64,000 nt of DNA from Vitrella brassicaformis (taxonomy: Eukaryota > Sar > Vitrellaceae): assembly GCA_001179505.1 (NCBI GenBank), contig CDMY01000395.1, forward strand, positions 62,001-126,000. Reading direction: 5' to 3'. The notes beneath the pieces are model-generated. The model saw only the letters and a list, made by a program, of their open reading frames with translations. It ran no database searches and was not told the origin of the DNA. A program made the translations under genes and the position numbers. Shown here piece after piece: positions 32,464 to 44,838 of the stretch. Within the stretch, counting starts at the first letter, position 1, and each line of letters opens with the position of its first letter.

Positions 32464-34837
32464 ATGGCAGCAGAGACACCAATCACGGTGGGTGAGTATA
32501 CTGCGTCCTTTCGCAGCATATAAGTCCTTCCCCTGTCGCCTATCATGTCAGTGTCTCCACAGTCTTTCCTGAATTGGGCGTCCTCCAGCCTCACCTTCAG
32601 CGCCCTTCTCACGCAGCCACCACCATCATTACCAGCACATGCAACCGCTGTCAAGAGGCCGTTCGAGAGCACCGACATGGACGAGGGGGCCAGCTACGAC
32701 GGAGAGGGACAGCCGCAGCCCACGTCCTCACTCAGCAGGGCCAGTGAGGCCGATACCCTCGCTACTACCCAAATCAAGGGAACGAGACTGAATGCTAGAG
32801 AGGTGGGAGAAGGCGACAATCTGCAGGTGAGAGATGAGACACAGGGAATACGGCCCGCTCACATGACGATGTCTTGCGGTCATCAGACGGCGCTCCACGA
32901 CGCCCAGCGGCAGATGGACGACTTGCAGTTGACCCTCTCTTCATCTTCCACCATACCCACCCCACCGCCTTCAGCCCTCAAAGCCATCCGCGAGACCCAC
33001 TCAGGACCTGAAAGCCAAAGCGCACATACAATCGACACGAGCCCCAATTTCAAGTCGCCTAAGCACCTGGCTAAGCAGATCGCGGCCTTGCGCGCGGCTC
33101 TGAGAGCGAGGGATGAGCACATTGCGCGGCTGGAGAAAGAGAAGGAAGAACTGGCGACAGCAGCGAAGAAGAAAAGCCCGTCAGCCTTGGCCAGGCCACA
33201 GAGCGCCCCAAGCGAGATTGGCGATGAGAGAGAGGGCAGCAGAGGGGGCAAGGCAACGAGTCTTGCGCGGGAGATGGCGACCCTGGCCGCATTCGAGACG
33301 TTGGAGCAGAGTTACAGGCGTGAGCAGGTGCAAGAGCTGAGAAGGCAGACGAAGCACAAGGATGAGGAGATCGGGAGGCTCAAGGGGCAGGTCGGGGACC
33401 TCACGCAGACGCTGCTTTCCTTCCGTGACAGTCGTCCCTCCAGCCCGGACTCGCCCTCACAGATACAGCAGATATTTAGACAGGCAAGGGCGTCAGTTTC
33501 GGTAAGCGTCAACACACAGGCGCACGCACGAGAAGCCCTCATTGCCTATCTTGCATGATATGTCTCCCAGGGCGAGGCTGCTCTGCTTTTCCCTGCTGAC
33601 GACATGGCCCGCCTGCAGCGATCGCTGAAGACGCTCGATGGACAGCTGGCCATCTTCTACACCCACTTCTCGCGCCGACCAGACGGCACCATAGTCGACT
33701 TTTCCACCCCATCCATCCCGCCCACGCCCTCCCACTCCTCACGCATCGGCCATGGACCCGATGACGAGCTCAATGTCGACTCCTTGATCGAGACGATTGA
33801 CCGAGCCGGCCGGGCGCTCGGGGAGGCCTTGCAGCTGTTTGTGGATAAGGAGAGTGTCTTGGCACGTTTGCAGGATGAGCTCACCCTCGCGCTGCAGACG
33901 GCCAGCAAGAGGGCCGACGCGATCAACGAAGGCAGCCCCTCTGCGTCGACCGACATTCAGCAGCTGCAGCGGGCTTTGAAGCAGCGAGCGTTGGAGCTCT
34001 TTGAATTATATGACAAGCTTGAAGAGAAGGAGAGGCTGATCGTGCAGCTGCAGCAGGAGAGAGAGCGAGGGGGCGGGGTGGTGTCACCGAGCAAGTCGAG
34101 AGTGGCGGAGGGTGGGCGTGGTGGGAATGTTGTGAGAGGGGGCAGGGAGGTGGGTTTCGACACACAGAGGAGCCGTGCTGAAATGGAGGGCCGTCTGCAG
34201 CAGCTCAAAGACGCCAGAAAACGGCTGAGAGCCAGCACCGTCATGGTGAGTGAGACACAATCCAATATATACAATCGACACACTTATCTGCCCCTGTCCT
34301 GTACTCATTGTGTCACAGTATCTGCGCACGACGACCAAGGCTCACGAGTCCGAAGAGGAGAGCGCCAGCGACCAAGACCAGCTCGACATCTTCCTGCACG
34401 CCGCCCTTCACCGGGCGGGCTCACCCGAGCCAGCCGAGGGCAACCAGACACCAACCAAAGGCAACAACCCAGCCCCACCCCGCCGCAGCAGCGACACCGT
34501 CACTGGCACCCACACACACAGCTCCGACCACCAAGGGCCCACAGCACGGAGGGAGGTGCAGTGGGGCTCCAATGACTTTGACAACGAGCTGGCCTATCCT
34601 CCGCACACCGACGGCGGGATTGAAGTGGTGCATCCCGACATTGCCCAGTGGTCAAGCTCTTCGTCGCCGTCAAGACGGTCGTCTGTGCGACGAGAGAGCA
34701 CTGGCAGTGGGCAGCCGGGCGAGACACAGGGGGGTGCGCTTGGGGTTGTTGATTGGAGCGGGGAAAGTGAGAGCAGGGGCGCTGTGGAATCACGGTCATC
34801 GTCTGGGGTGTCCTATGAGATGCCTGTGCAAGTGTGA
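32464..34837 (+). CDS. Coiled-coil protein with disordered C-terminus
   Basis: A first exon MAAETPIT (ATG at 32464) joins phase 0 at ACG|GTGGGT to the exon starting SFLNWASSSLTFSALL (about 32563). Heptad segments include HLAKQIAALRAALRARDEHI, QSYRREQVQELRRQTKHKDE, QRSLKTLDGQLAIFYTHF, LQRALKQRALELFELYDKLE and EMEGRLQQLKDARKRL. Introns at about 32827-32885, 33501-33570 and 34244-34317 keep frame. The last exon is Ser/Pro/Glu-rich and stops at 34837. The overall resemblance is to structural or centrosomal coiled-coil proteins; I do not recognise a family. If the small first exon is wrong, translation would begin at an internal ATG such as 32677. Confidence 0.7.
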
Positions 34838-35089
34838 ATGAATGGGTGGGCCCGAGGTGGGTGGGTGGGTCTGTACTTGGCCAAATGTGCCTGAGGGGGG
34901 GCTGAATATATGGGTGGGGAGAAAGTTTGCGTGCTGGCCTGCAAGGCACTAACGAGACAGAGGCATTCAATGAATGGTATTGATTAACTGACTCTCTGCC
35001 GAAAGCAGTAGAGAGGTCTCATCAGCTAGCTACACACCATAGGCCACAGACACGCACCCATCCATCCATCCATCAGTACCTATATTTCT
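34838..35089. other. Convergent spacer
   Basis: GGTG and ATCC simple repeats between two converging 3' ends. No gene. Confidence 0.6.
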
Positions 35090-38000
35090 CTATCGAGCTG
35101 CCTCCTTCCCTCTCCTGGTCTGCTGGCGGCCCCCGCCACTGCTCAGCACATTGGTGAAGCGGCGTGACACCACCAGCACCAGCACCGTGAGCAGCAGCTC
35201 CACTACTGGGAAGTTCTCGAATATGTTGATGGGGCAGGGCGTCAGCTCCGACGGGTCGGTGTTGACGTTGATGCCGTCAGCTATCGTGGGCTTGGTGAGC
35301 TGCGGCCACCCCTGGCCCTCCCGCAGCTCCTCTAAGTCCTCCTTCCTGACCTCATGCAAGTAAATGGCGGGGTTGGTCCGGTTCCACCACTCGTGGGTCC
35401 GCCAACGGTCCTGAAAGAAAGACATGCACACACCAATTCGACAGCGGCGTGTGTGTGTGTGTGTGTATCTGTGTGTGTGTATCTGTGTGTGTGTGTGTGT
35501 GTGTGTGAATTGGCTGACCGTGAACTCATAGTTCCACTTGAGAATGCGGAGGGCCGCGGGCAGTCTCTCTGTGTGCTCGATCACGCCCACTTTCCCCTCA
35601 GACGCTTTGGGCCCACCCAGCAGCCCTACAAGCTGCTTCCACAGTCCCATGACGAGCGGCAGCATGTGCTGCTGGTGCGTGTTGGCGGGGTGCTCTTTGG
35701 GCAGGAAAGGGTTGCTCTTCAGAAGGCGCGAGGCGTGTGGGTCGTTGTGCAGCAGCTTGTAGACCAAATGGACCAGCCAGCCATTCTCCTGGTAGCGGCC
35801 CAGCGAAGCGAACCACATCTGCCAGTCGAGTCGCGGCTGGTGCGGCTGGGCGATTGCCGGCCGGGTGTCCTCCCTCCCCGGCTTATAAGCAAACTCATAC
35901 TCCAACCATTGCTGACACAGAGAGAGAGAGAGGGACATTATTGTGGACGGATGGATGGATGTGTGTGTGAGTCTGACTGACTGACTGACCCGCCGCTCTG
36001 GATCGTATCCTTCGATGGTGAGCTCTGGCCGCCCGCCCACACCCGTCATCCTGCGGAACAGACCGTAGCTCGCAGTCAGCTGGAACGGAGCTGAAAACAA
36101 CACAACCACACATACATACAGACAGACTCTGACCATCTCACTCACGAATGAGGTGCAAATGCTGTCTGTGCGCACCAGTGCGTCTGTGCAGCCCGGTGGT
36201 GAGGAGCTCTGGTGGGTGGAGGAAGTAGAGGGCGGGTTTGCTCAGGTCGCGGCCCCGTCGCTGCGTGCCGTGGACCGACGGGACCTCCATCTCCAGCCCC
36301 TGGTAGAAGGGCATCATGCTGCACACACACACACACACACAACCGGCCGCACACACACCATCGCGGGAGGGAGCTGTGGCATCAATCAGTTGTGACTGAC
36401 CTGTTCAGGAAGAGTGCGATTGCAGCCGTGCACACGAACAGGGCCCACGAGACGGTCCCAACCGACGCCCATCTGCTAATGCGCCGCCTGCATTCGGGAT
36501 GGCACAACGACACACAGACTGTGCGGTTGGTTGGCGTCTGTCAAGATAGCAATCTCTCTGGCCTACTGAGCTAGTTCCTCTCTCTGATGGACAGTAAGCC
36601 ATATGAGGCCCACGGCGCCACCCACAATCATCACCCACACTGACCACACACACACACACACACACAGAGGGCAGCAATGCCAGACACAATGGAGCCCTGT
36701 TTGTTTGAGTCTTTCCTTCTCACGTTGGGTGAGTGTGAGCGTCGGCACCACCAGAACCACAAACCGTCTCAGGTCATCGATATTGAATCTCAGCCGCCCC
36801 TGAGCGACATGGTCCAGCGGGAAGAGCACCAGGAACCCGCCCATCACAGCCAGCGCCACCAACACATACGTGCCGACCTCAAGCACCTCCGGTCGCCGCC
36901 AGAACGGCTTGATGGGCCAGGTCTCGTTGTCATCATTCTCATGTGCCTCGTCCGCTCGTGTGGTGGCCGTCCGGCTGTCGCCATTCATCGCCGCTGCCTT
37001 CTTGCCTCTCTTGGATGAGGGTGGTTTGTGAGGCGACGTGGTGGCGGGGGTCGAGGGGCTTGGTGAGGGTGGTGAGGTGATCGGGCAGCCCCAGAGGGAG
37101 AGAAGCTCCTTCGGCACGACACACGACAGGATGGCCTTGTCGTCGAGGCAATTCAGGCACCTGACACGAGAATGCATTCAATGGCTGCAGGACTGTGCGG
37201 GGTGTGGTGTTGTGTGTGTGCTCATTTCGTACATGACACATGCGAGAAGGTTGAAGAAGTTGTAGGAGCCTGTGGCCGCAATCAGCACCATCAGCGCCAC
37301 TTGGAAGAAGACCGCCACGTGCCGCGCGACGCGCCACGGTGAAAAGAGGAGGATCGACACGCAGATCTGGATGTAGAATGTGCCCGCCACGCCCATCTTC
37401 AGGAAGAATCCCGGCAGCTTGTGGGCGAACCAAGAGGTGGGCATGGGGAGGCACTGGGACTGGAAGTGCCACTGCAGCGCCGTCAGCGACCACCACGTCG
37501 GACACCCACTGACACACACGTAACACACACGTCAAGGCTCCATCCATCCATTCTCGTCTCGTGTGTGTCTGTCCACCTGTAGAGTTTGGTGATGCCCGAG
37601 GCGAACATGAGCCGAAACAGCAGCCACCTCACCAGCCACCGGACCACTCGGTGATGCACCGGCTCCCTCAGCGACGTGTCTGTCCGACCGTAGTCGGTGC
37701 CGCCCGGGCTGATGATCAATTTCTTGAGAAGCCCCAAGGGACAGTCGCCATAGAGGATGGCTATCGCGCCTGAGGGGAGCAAAGAAGAGGTCTTTCTTGA
37801 GTGAGATGGATGGATGAGTGATCCTGACGTACGTAGCTCACGCACGCACCGGTCTCTATCAGGAGTATGTCCCACTGGAAGTGCATGAATGTCTGGCCCA
37901 CCGACAGCATCGACAGGTACCCCGCATACAGCACAAACAGCACCGCGCTGTTGGACGTCACGTTGAGAGCTACACACAGGGAGAGCAGGACGCCCATCAG

Positions 38001-38366
38001 GCACACCACCGACATCAGGAAGGCCCCTTGGTCCACAGACGAGGGGAGCAAGTCGAGCACTGGGGCGATGACAGGGAAGATGGATGGCCGCGTGGCGAAG
38101 GACGCCAGGCTGCTGTGGATCTTGATGTGCCGCTCTGCTGGCAAGAGGCCATTGCAGGAGTAGAGGCCTGCTTGCGGCGAACCAAACACACAAGGAGCGA
38201 TGATATCTTTCAGCGCGTCTTTGCTGTTGTGTGTTCCGTACATACCATCAATCTGCACGAACAGGGATATGTATGCGATGAGGTAGCAGATGCCGACGCC
38301 CCGGATGAACAGGAAACGGGAGATCCGCCACAAATTCTGGTGCTCTGCCGCAATTGACCCTGCCAT
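35090..38366 (-). CDS. Lipase maturation factor-like membrane protein
   Basis: About ten exons on the minus strand from the ATG at 38366. The N-terminus is FLFIRGVGICYLIAYISLF, then GLYSCNGLLPAERHI, then GQTFMHFQWDILLIETG, GDCPLGLLKKLIISPGG, LFRLMFASGITKLYR, GCPTWWSLTALQWHFQSQCLP and GSYNFFNLLACV. The W-x-x-L-T-A-L-x-x-H-x-x-x-Q-C-L-P order and the FRLMFASGxxKL block are hallmarks of the LMF1/LMF2 family. Several transmembrane segments are seen, plus a C-terminal lumenal-type domain (ASYGLFRRMTGVGGRPELTI, WLEYEFAYKPG, DWQMWFASLGRYQENGW, LLKSNPF) and a last hydrophobic segment (VVELLLTVLVLVVSRR). Known members act in the ER to mature dimeric lipases; a role in folding secreted proteins is expected here. 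A low-complexity Lys/Pro/Thr insertion lies at about 36960-37110. Confidence 0.88.
35449..35507. repeat. (GT)n microsatellite in an intron
   Basis: GT tract interrupted by ATCT in an intron of the minus-strand LMF-like gene; TG is on the non-coding strand here, unlike most introns. Confidence 0.9.
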
Positions 38367-38580
38367 CGTCAGGGCTGGCGCCTGTCGGCTCTCATCATCT
38401 ATATATACTTCACAAGGGCCCTCTCCATTTCATAGCTCGCAAGTCGAGATTCTCGAGCTCGCGGACTTTTGTGCCAGAGACGGGAGACGCTCTCTTTTTC
38501 CTGGAGACCTTTTCAATCAGCAAACGCCCTCATCGCATCCCACTTCTCTCTCTCTCTCTCCTCTCTGCCATCCGCCCGAG

Positions 38581-40054
38581 ATGGCATCATCAGCGGCACT
38601 CATCGCTCCCTCCCAGGCGATGGTGCCGCCGCGCGGCCCTCCCTACCGGCCCTCAGTCACCACTCACGCCGCCCCTGCCCTCACAGAGCCGCCTGCTCTG
38701 CTGAGGGACAGGGAGGGCAGCGATCACGGCTTCTTCGGCCGTCGGCTGGGCGAGGGCGCACACGCCCCACTGTCCCCTCTGCTGAAGGCGTACCGGAGCC
38801 CCGAGCTCCTCGAGGACAGGCCAATGGAGCCGGGCGCGCTGACCGCCCTGACACCTGAGGCCCTCGGGAGGCTCCAGGTGCGCAACGTGCACCTCTGGGA
38901 GAAGGTGCTCGCCGCCAGGGACGCGGTGAGGGACGGGACGAGGGTGCAGCTAACGGCCGACCTCTACGGCGTCCGGCATCTCGACAACGCCTCCAAGGCC
39001 GTTATCATCGATGCCGGATTCCGCAAAGTATACAAGCCAAAATGGAGGGACGCAAACATCCGCCACACACTGACCACAGGAGAATTCATTTGCACATGAT
39101 TGTGTGTTTGTGTGTTGTTTGGGTGTCGTATTTGTATCGTTTAGAGGGCCTGCAAATCGGTGCCTGCAAAAAGCAGACGCCCTCGTCGAGACCACAAACA
39201 AGTGGCTCAATAGAGGAGAGGATGAGGGCGCCAGTCGGTTTTCTTCCGGCGCGGTGAGAACTTTCATTTATGTGACAAACAAGGGCTGACATGTTTTGCT
39301 GTACTCAGCCAGAAGATAACGAGAGAAGGAGATTTCATGCATGACCGACTCACAAGAATAACAACCGCTGAGTAAGTCAAAAAACACCTCCCCGTTCTGT
39401 TTGCAAGCAACGAGACGGCTTGTCTTTCAGAGAATGGGGAATTTTCGAGGACCTCACCACAGTCGTCTGCCGTGGTCACGGCCAGTGGCTCATCTACGAG
39501 CCGGTCACGCTCGACGCCAAAAAACGGCGAGGCCTGCCCATTCTATGCCCGGACGACCAATGGCTGGTGGGGCCCTGGCTGGCAGAACGCTACTCGGCTG
39601 TGGTGGGGATCCACAGCGGCCGGAATGTGGGAGACATCATCTTCAAGACGAAGATCGACGCCGCTCGTATCTCCTGCATCCAGGCCATGCGTCAAACATT
39701 TGGGCAAATCGTGAGTCATTGACAGACCGACAACCTTTGGCTGGCTTTATTTTGCCCCCTACTTCTTGTCTCGCCACAGATGAACTCAAATCCACTCTCG
39801 CCACAAAGCTGTGTCCTGCAGGCTCCCCTGGAGCGGTGAGCGTGTGTGTGGAAGAAAAGACGTTGTTGCTTCGCTTGGGTAAAGAACTGGCTTGTGTGTG
39901 TGGCTGCAGATTTGTTTGTGAAACGAGGTACTCTTTCATCAGCGCAGACGAGGGCAAATACTACAATACAACACAGGCCCAATGGGACTACATAGATGAC
40001 GCGCTGAAGAAGCTGGAAAACGACAGAGAAGCAGAGGAGGCCTCCTGCCCTTAA
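38581..40054 (+). CDS. Unknown soluble protein, partly duplicated downstream
   Basis: The ATG at 38581 follows a TATATATA-like sequence (38400-38406) on the divergent side of the LMF-like gene. Exon 1 (to about 39027) is Pro-rich then helical (ALGRLQVRNVHLWEKVLAAR, LYGVRHLDNASKAVIIDAGF). It joins at AAA|GTATAC to GLQIGACKKQTPSSRP.., then REWGIFEDLTTVVCRGHGQW, LIYEPVTLDAKKRRGLPILC, PDDQWLVGPWLAERYSAVVG and IHSGRNVGDIIFKTKIDAAR. The last exons are MNSNPLSPQSCVLQAPLER and FVCETRYSFISADEGKYYN.. ending with TAA at 40052-40054. I do not recognise the family; the Trp/Gly-spaced middle may be a small beta-domain. A second copy of exons 2-3 lies decayed at 40.5-40.95 kb. Confidence 0.6.
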
Positions 40055-40416
40055 GGAGGCTGCCAGGGTGAGTACAACACAGAGTCTACACTAGCGCGTG
40101 ATCGGCTCCGCATCTGTCTGTTGCAGATCTACCGACAGCTCTTGCAGCGGTGTGTGCATCTCAAACTCATCCACCAAGAGTAAGACACGCAAGCATTGAA
40201 TGTCGGGAGGTCATACGACGTGTGTGTGCGTGTGTGTGTGTGTGCGCGTGTGTGTGTGTGTGCGTGTGTATGTGTGTCTCAGTGCCACACCACAGAGCTG
40301 CCTGGCATCCCAAGAAGGTCCCGTTCCAAGGCTGTGGAAGGCGACACTTGCTGCACATCATGATCGCATGCCTCACGGCGGTGTCTTGTCGCCTGCAGCT
40401 TACAGACGGGCCTTCA

Positions 40417-40502
40417 TCGAGGAGTCGCTGCCAGAAGGGACGTGGAAGTGCTCGATTGGTCGAGGAGTCGCTGCTAGAAGGGACGTGGAAGTGCTCGATT
40501 GG
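40417..40502. repeat. Tandem 43-bp duplication
   Basis: The unit beginning GAGGAGTCGCTGC(C/T)AGAAG occurs twice head to tail (40417-40459 and 40460-40502) with only a few differences. The unit length is not a multiple of three, so it would shift any frame running through it. Confidence 0.8.
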
Positions 40503-40529
40503 CGAAGGTACGGCAGTCGACTGATACAA

Positions 40530-40960
40530 ATATGTATCTCTCGTGCTTCTGGCAGAGCTGCCCGTCAGAATACACAAGCAATCGAGTGCTTCCCTTCTAG
40601 CCAGCGGCTCCATGGAAACAAGAATGAAGGAGCCCGCTGGCTTTTTGTCGGCGCGGTAAGCATCACGAGTCAGCAAAGGCAAACCTTACAGCGCACAGCT
40701 CATTTGCATGCCGCGTCGCGCAATCAAAAGTGAACCAGTCACTTTGGCTGTGTTTCAGGCGGACCATCAGCAGGGAAGGCTTTACTCACGACCGTGTCAG
40801 TAAAATATATACCGCTGAGTAAGCCACTTCAATCGATCGCGGTAAGCGGTATACAAGACCTTCTCAAGCAATAAGACCTTCCCTTTCGTTGTCAGCGACT
40901 GAAGACCTCACAACAGCCTTGTGTCGCGACAACTAATGATGCAAAGACAGCTCGAGGGCT
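40530..40960 (+). pseudogene. Decayed tandem copy of the 38.6-40.1 kb gene
   Basis: The segment at about 40555-40655 translates to SGSMETRMKEPAGFLSAR followed by a GT donor. The parent gene has SGSIEERMRAPVGFLPAR, also followed by a GT donor. About 250 bases later GAAGACCTCACAACAGC matches GAGGACCTCACCACAGT of the next parental exon but without an open frame. No start or full set of exons is present. Confidence 0.65.
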
Positions 40961-42733
40961 GCCCCTGAACTCGCCGCACTCGGCAATGGGCGGGCAACGG
41001 AAGTGACCAGTGCGTCTGAGCGAGCGAGGGTATCACTATGGCGACATAAGTAAGAAGAGATCTATTGTGCCTGCCGACTTTTGTCATGTCAACATGTCTC
41101 TGCGAGAACTGTCGCTGCACCTGCCTCGTATGTGCGGTGTCAGGCTCCGCCAATTGGGCTCCGCGGCAGCGTCGAAAATGTTCAGCCGCCCACACAGACG
41201 CCTCCGCCTACACAGACGCCTCGGCCCACACGACACCTGCTTGGATACCTCCTAACAGAAAAGTAAAACAGATGTAAGCGTATGTGTTGCGTTTGGTGTG
41301 TATGAGCAAACCTATGCTCTCCTGTCTTTTTCGTTCAGACCTTTCCAACCCGGGCCTTCGGACCACAGGAGGAGTTTCATCTGCATCTGTTTGTGTGTTG
41401 TGTGTCAGCTGTGTTGGATCCATCAGCGGCTACATTCCTCACTCAGGCAGAAATCAGCCGTTCTCTATCGAGGCGATGCTGCCTGCAGCGGCAGGACTGC
41501 TCTTCTTCGCCTTCTCATCGTGGCACCTCGTAGTGGTGCATCCGCCACATGAGAGCACCCGCATGCCAGCAGAGCACCGCACGGGATGGCTCCTTCCCGC
41601 ACCGCCGCCGTCATGTTGCTCCCCGCATCGCAACAAATCGAGGCGAAGATGCAGATGTCGCAGAGCTTTTGCAGAGAACGGCACGATTCGACACGCCCGT
41701 GCATGTGTGTGTCCTGTGTGCGTGTGTGCAGGTGAGTGAGGAGGAAGTGTCGTATTTGTTGTCCTCAACGCTCAGGCGGACGTGACTCATTCCACAACAA
41801 TGGCCTGCACATCATACCGTGCGACGTGAGACACCCCCCGAATCTTCTGTGCACTGTGCCTTCCCCGCCTCCTGATGCTTCTACCGCAGCTTCCCTGCCT
41901 CCTGCACCTCACTTCGGCCCACTGCCACCCCTTGACGCAAGTACGTGTTCGTGTTTCGCACAGCCGGTGCGTCGGCTTACATGGTTCCATTCCCTTCCTT
42001 GTTTCGTGTGTGTGCAGCTTCCGAGACGTTGAGGGAGTTCATTCTGCAACAGCGACACCATCAACGACACCAAGGACAACAACAACGACCTCGACAACAA
42101 CGAAGGACAGCATCCGATGTCGGGGTCGTAATCGCTGGCATCAAGGCTTTCGATTGTGCTCGCGCTGCCATTCCTACTGAAGTGGCTCGAAACATTGCAC
42201 GAGAAGATGTGACAGCAGGCAGGGATTCGGCCTGGCGTTTCATTTTATCTCTCTCGCAGCGGATGTGGCCTCGCTGCAGATAATTGGCGGCGATGCCAAG
42301 GTGGACCGGGCCCGCGCGGTCTGTCCAAAGCGGCGGGCGGGCTGTCTCGAGACTTCAGCTGCTGGGCTTGAAGAGTGCGGCTACCAAGCCATCCATTCAG
42401 CGGGAAAAGAAGAAGACGGTGAGGTTCAAGGAGGAGGTGCGGATCAACGACAATGGGACCGGGCACCCCCTCGGTGAAGAACCTCGGCAGGACAACATGT
42501 GGAGTGGTTCATGGGTGGCCATCTCAGGGAGGTCATAGTCTTCGTGATGTCCCGAGAGGCAGGGCGGCAGCAGTGGCGCAGAGACCCACGCAGCAACGGA
42601 TCAGAAGCATGTCTTGCGCCAACCGCTGCCTACATTTTATATTTGACGTGTCTCTGGTGAATCAAGCTGCCCCGTGTGTACACCGTGTGGTGTCGAGCTG
42701 GGCCTTATGGATGAGCTCAAGCACTAGGACTTC
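40961..42733. other. Region of degenerate coding fragments
   Basis: Short plausible plus-strand frames without a continuous gene. Examples are RRKCRICCPQRSGGRDSFHN (about 41735, zinc-finger-like; related to a piece at 46326) and LQLLGLKSAATKPSIQ then KKKTVRFKEEVRINDN (about 42355-42470). A block around 42598-42660 (CCGCTGCCTACATTTTATAT) recurs at about 45185 and 46560. Best read as decayed repeats. Confidence 0.4.
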
Positions 42734-43573
42734 ATGATTCCACCGCTGGCCGACGGCGGCGACGGCCATGGTGACCTCGACGCTAAGGTGGTGGTAATTG
42801 GGGCAGGGGCGGGGGCGGTGACCCGCCGCTCAAGAAGCGAGGCTACGACGTTACCATTCTGGAGGCGTGTGAGAGGTGGGTCAGAAAAAGGGGAGAAAGA
42901 AGGCGGGGATGCATACACAGACGTGTTTTGTCAAATGTGTGGTGTGTGATATGGATGGGTCAGGGTCGGCGACAGGATACACACACATCGCTTCTCGCGG
43001 AAAGGGGGCCTGCCAGAGAACAAAGTGCAGACCTGCACACACCCACCCATTGATTGGCACGTCCCTGCACCGCCATGATGCGCGTGTGCGTGTGTGTGCT
43101 CTCCGTGCAGTACGACCTCGCCGCCAACTGGATGCATATAGCCCCGGGCGAGACGCACTACCCCTGGGATATCGCCGCTGAGCTGGCCGTGGAGACATCC
43201 GCTGTGCCAGGTACCCGCCGCACCGCACACACACGCGCCTGAAGAAGAGGCCATGGATGGATGGATGGATGGTTGCCGGAGGGAAGTGGGACACAACCCA
43301 GTGGACAGTCTTCCACGACGATCTGACTGGCCAGAAAGAAGGTCGAACAGGTCTTCGTCGTCCGGTGGGCTACCACAGACAGACTACATCACTCTCACTC
43401 AGTTCCAGCTCATCTCCCGCTGTTTCTTCCTTTTTTACTTTTTTTCCTTCAGAGCGCACCAGCTGTACGAGCGCACCACGGCCCTAATGCTGGCAATGAA
43501 GAAGAAGAAGGACCATCCAGCGGCAGCGCCCCCCACGATCGGTGGCCTGCCGCTCCCCCAGTTCGCGCTCTGA
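42734..43573 (+). pseudogene. Flavin amine oxidase-like relic
   Basis: KVVVIGAGAGAV (about 42785) is the dinucleotide-binding start of an FAD-dependent amine oxidase. After a one-base shift (CCGCCGCTC instead of a full codon) it continues as LKKRGYDVTILEACER. It then splices (AG|GTGGGT..CAG) to VGDRIHTHRFSRKGG, the ERVGGRIHT signature. A further exon YDLAANWMHIAPGETHYPWD matches the D-x-G-A-x-W-I-H region. Later pieces (WDTTQWTVFHDDLTGQK, LYERTTALMLAMKKKK) end at TGA 43573. The upstream frame is broken by a TAG at 42727. The catalytic C-terminal half is missing, so this is a broken remnant of an amine oxidase or LSD1-type gene. Confidence 0.6.
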
Positions 43574-44005
43574 GCCGAGCTCTCGAGATCGCACTCGGCT
43601 CGGGTTTTTCATTTCCCCGTGTATGTCATGTCTTTCCCACTCAGTTCCAGAAGGCCACCAACATGGGGATCGCGATGTGTGATATGCCTCAACAACGTAA
43701 ATCGGACACTGCTACTTCTGGCGTGAGGAGGCGCAAGAGCTGAAGCGCAAGAGGGACGATGGCGGAGAGGGGCGGGGAGGGGGAGACGGGGGAGAGGAGG
43801 AGGAGGGCGAGGAGGCGTGCAGCAGCCCCAGAGGAAGAATCGCAAGGAGCGGGCGCCAAAGGGGGCTGCCAGGGGAGCCTACGACCCCTTCAAGCGGGCC
43901 AATATCGAGCACCTGACCCACAGCCAGCCAGAATCCCTGACACACTTACGTGCTCGCTCATTTGTGTGTCTCTCCGTCCGTCTGTTTGTGTTGGGTGTGT
44001 TGCAG

Positions 44006-44838
44006 TTGACAGAGGGCGACAGGCTCTGCACCAATGGCTACAGCTGGCTGCCCGAGTTCCTCGTCGACAACGCCATTGTCAATGAGGTTCCAGTGGTCGA
44101 CCACGAGGACGGCGTGTCGCTTCATATGCTCATATTCTTTCAGGCTGCAGGAGCGCCTGGAGAGGGCGGAGGCGATGACGTTCCAGGTGCAGCTGGAGAA
44201 TGTGCGCTACCGGCACCAGGTTGCCTGCTGAGCTGCACGTGTAGATCATGATACATTGGACATCTGCGCGCGAGGGCGGAGGAAGCCGACGCGGCCCGCC
44301 AAGCGGCCGTGCAGCAGGCAGCAGCGGCGGTGCAGCAGGCAGCAGCGGCCGACGCGGCACCGATGAGACGATGGGACAGCAGTGGGGCAAGTGGCTTTCC
44401 CAGGGGCAGGGGGGAGACCAGATATTGATCACATTTGCGTTGCACCCCGGTTCCGACCCGTGTGACCCGCCTCTTTCCCACATGACACTGGGCCAGCTGC
44501 GGCTGGACCCGCGGGTTGCAGAGTACGGCAGGCGGCCCTCCAGCAGGCGGCAGCGGCACGGCAGGAGGGGAGAGAAGAGGCCGAGCGCTGCATCATCTGT
44601 TACAACAAGGCGAGGGACACCCAGACTCACCCCTGCGTGAGTTGTGCCGCAAACTAAGAAACGTGAACAGACGAACCAACACCGGCTTCGTGATGTCCTG
44701 TGTGTGCAGGGCCACATGTGTCTCTGCAGCCCCTGCTACCTGCGGCGGCTGGCCTGCGCAACGGAGACCCAGCAGCCGCCTCAATGCCCCTTCTGCCGCC
44801 CCCTCATTTTGAAACTCACTACCGGGAGGCGGCCCTGA
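44006..44838 (+). CDS. RING-finger protein, C-terminal exons (5' part unresolved)
   Basis: The last two exons are clear: EEAERCIICYNKARDTQTHP-C (to about 44637), joined phase 0 across GTGAGT..GCAG to GHMCLCSPCYLRRL, then QCPFCRPLI, ending at TGA 44836-44838. This is a C3HC4 RING (CxxC..CGHxCxCxxC..CPFC), typical of E3 ubiquitin ligases of the MAPL/inhibitor-of-apoptosis C-terminal type. Upstream are Ala/Gln-rich coiled-coil pieces (QAALQQAAAARQEG, LQERLERAEAMTFQVQLEN) and an exon EGDRLCTNGYSWLPEFLVDN. I could not connect them in one frame, so the gene may be frameshifted or contain missed exons. Confidence 0.45.

Noticed and set aside
40038-40500. Possible LYR-motif mitochondrial protein (ARIYRQLLQRC, YRRAFIEESLPEG)
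   Set aside because: The pieces are in different frames with no start codon and partly within a frame-breaking tandem duplication; not enough to call a gene.
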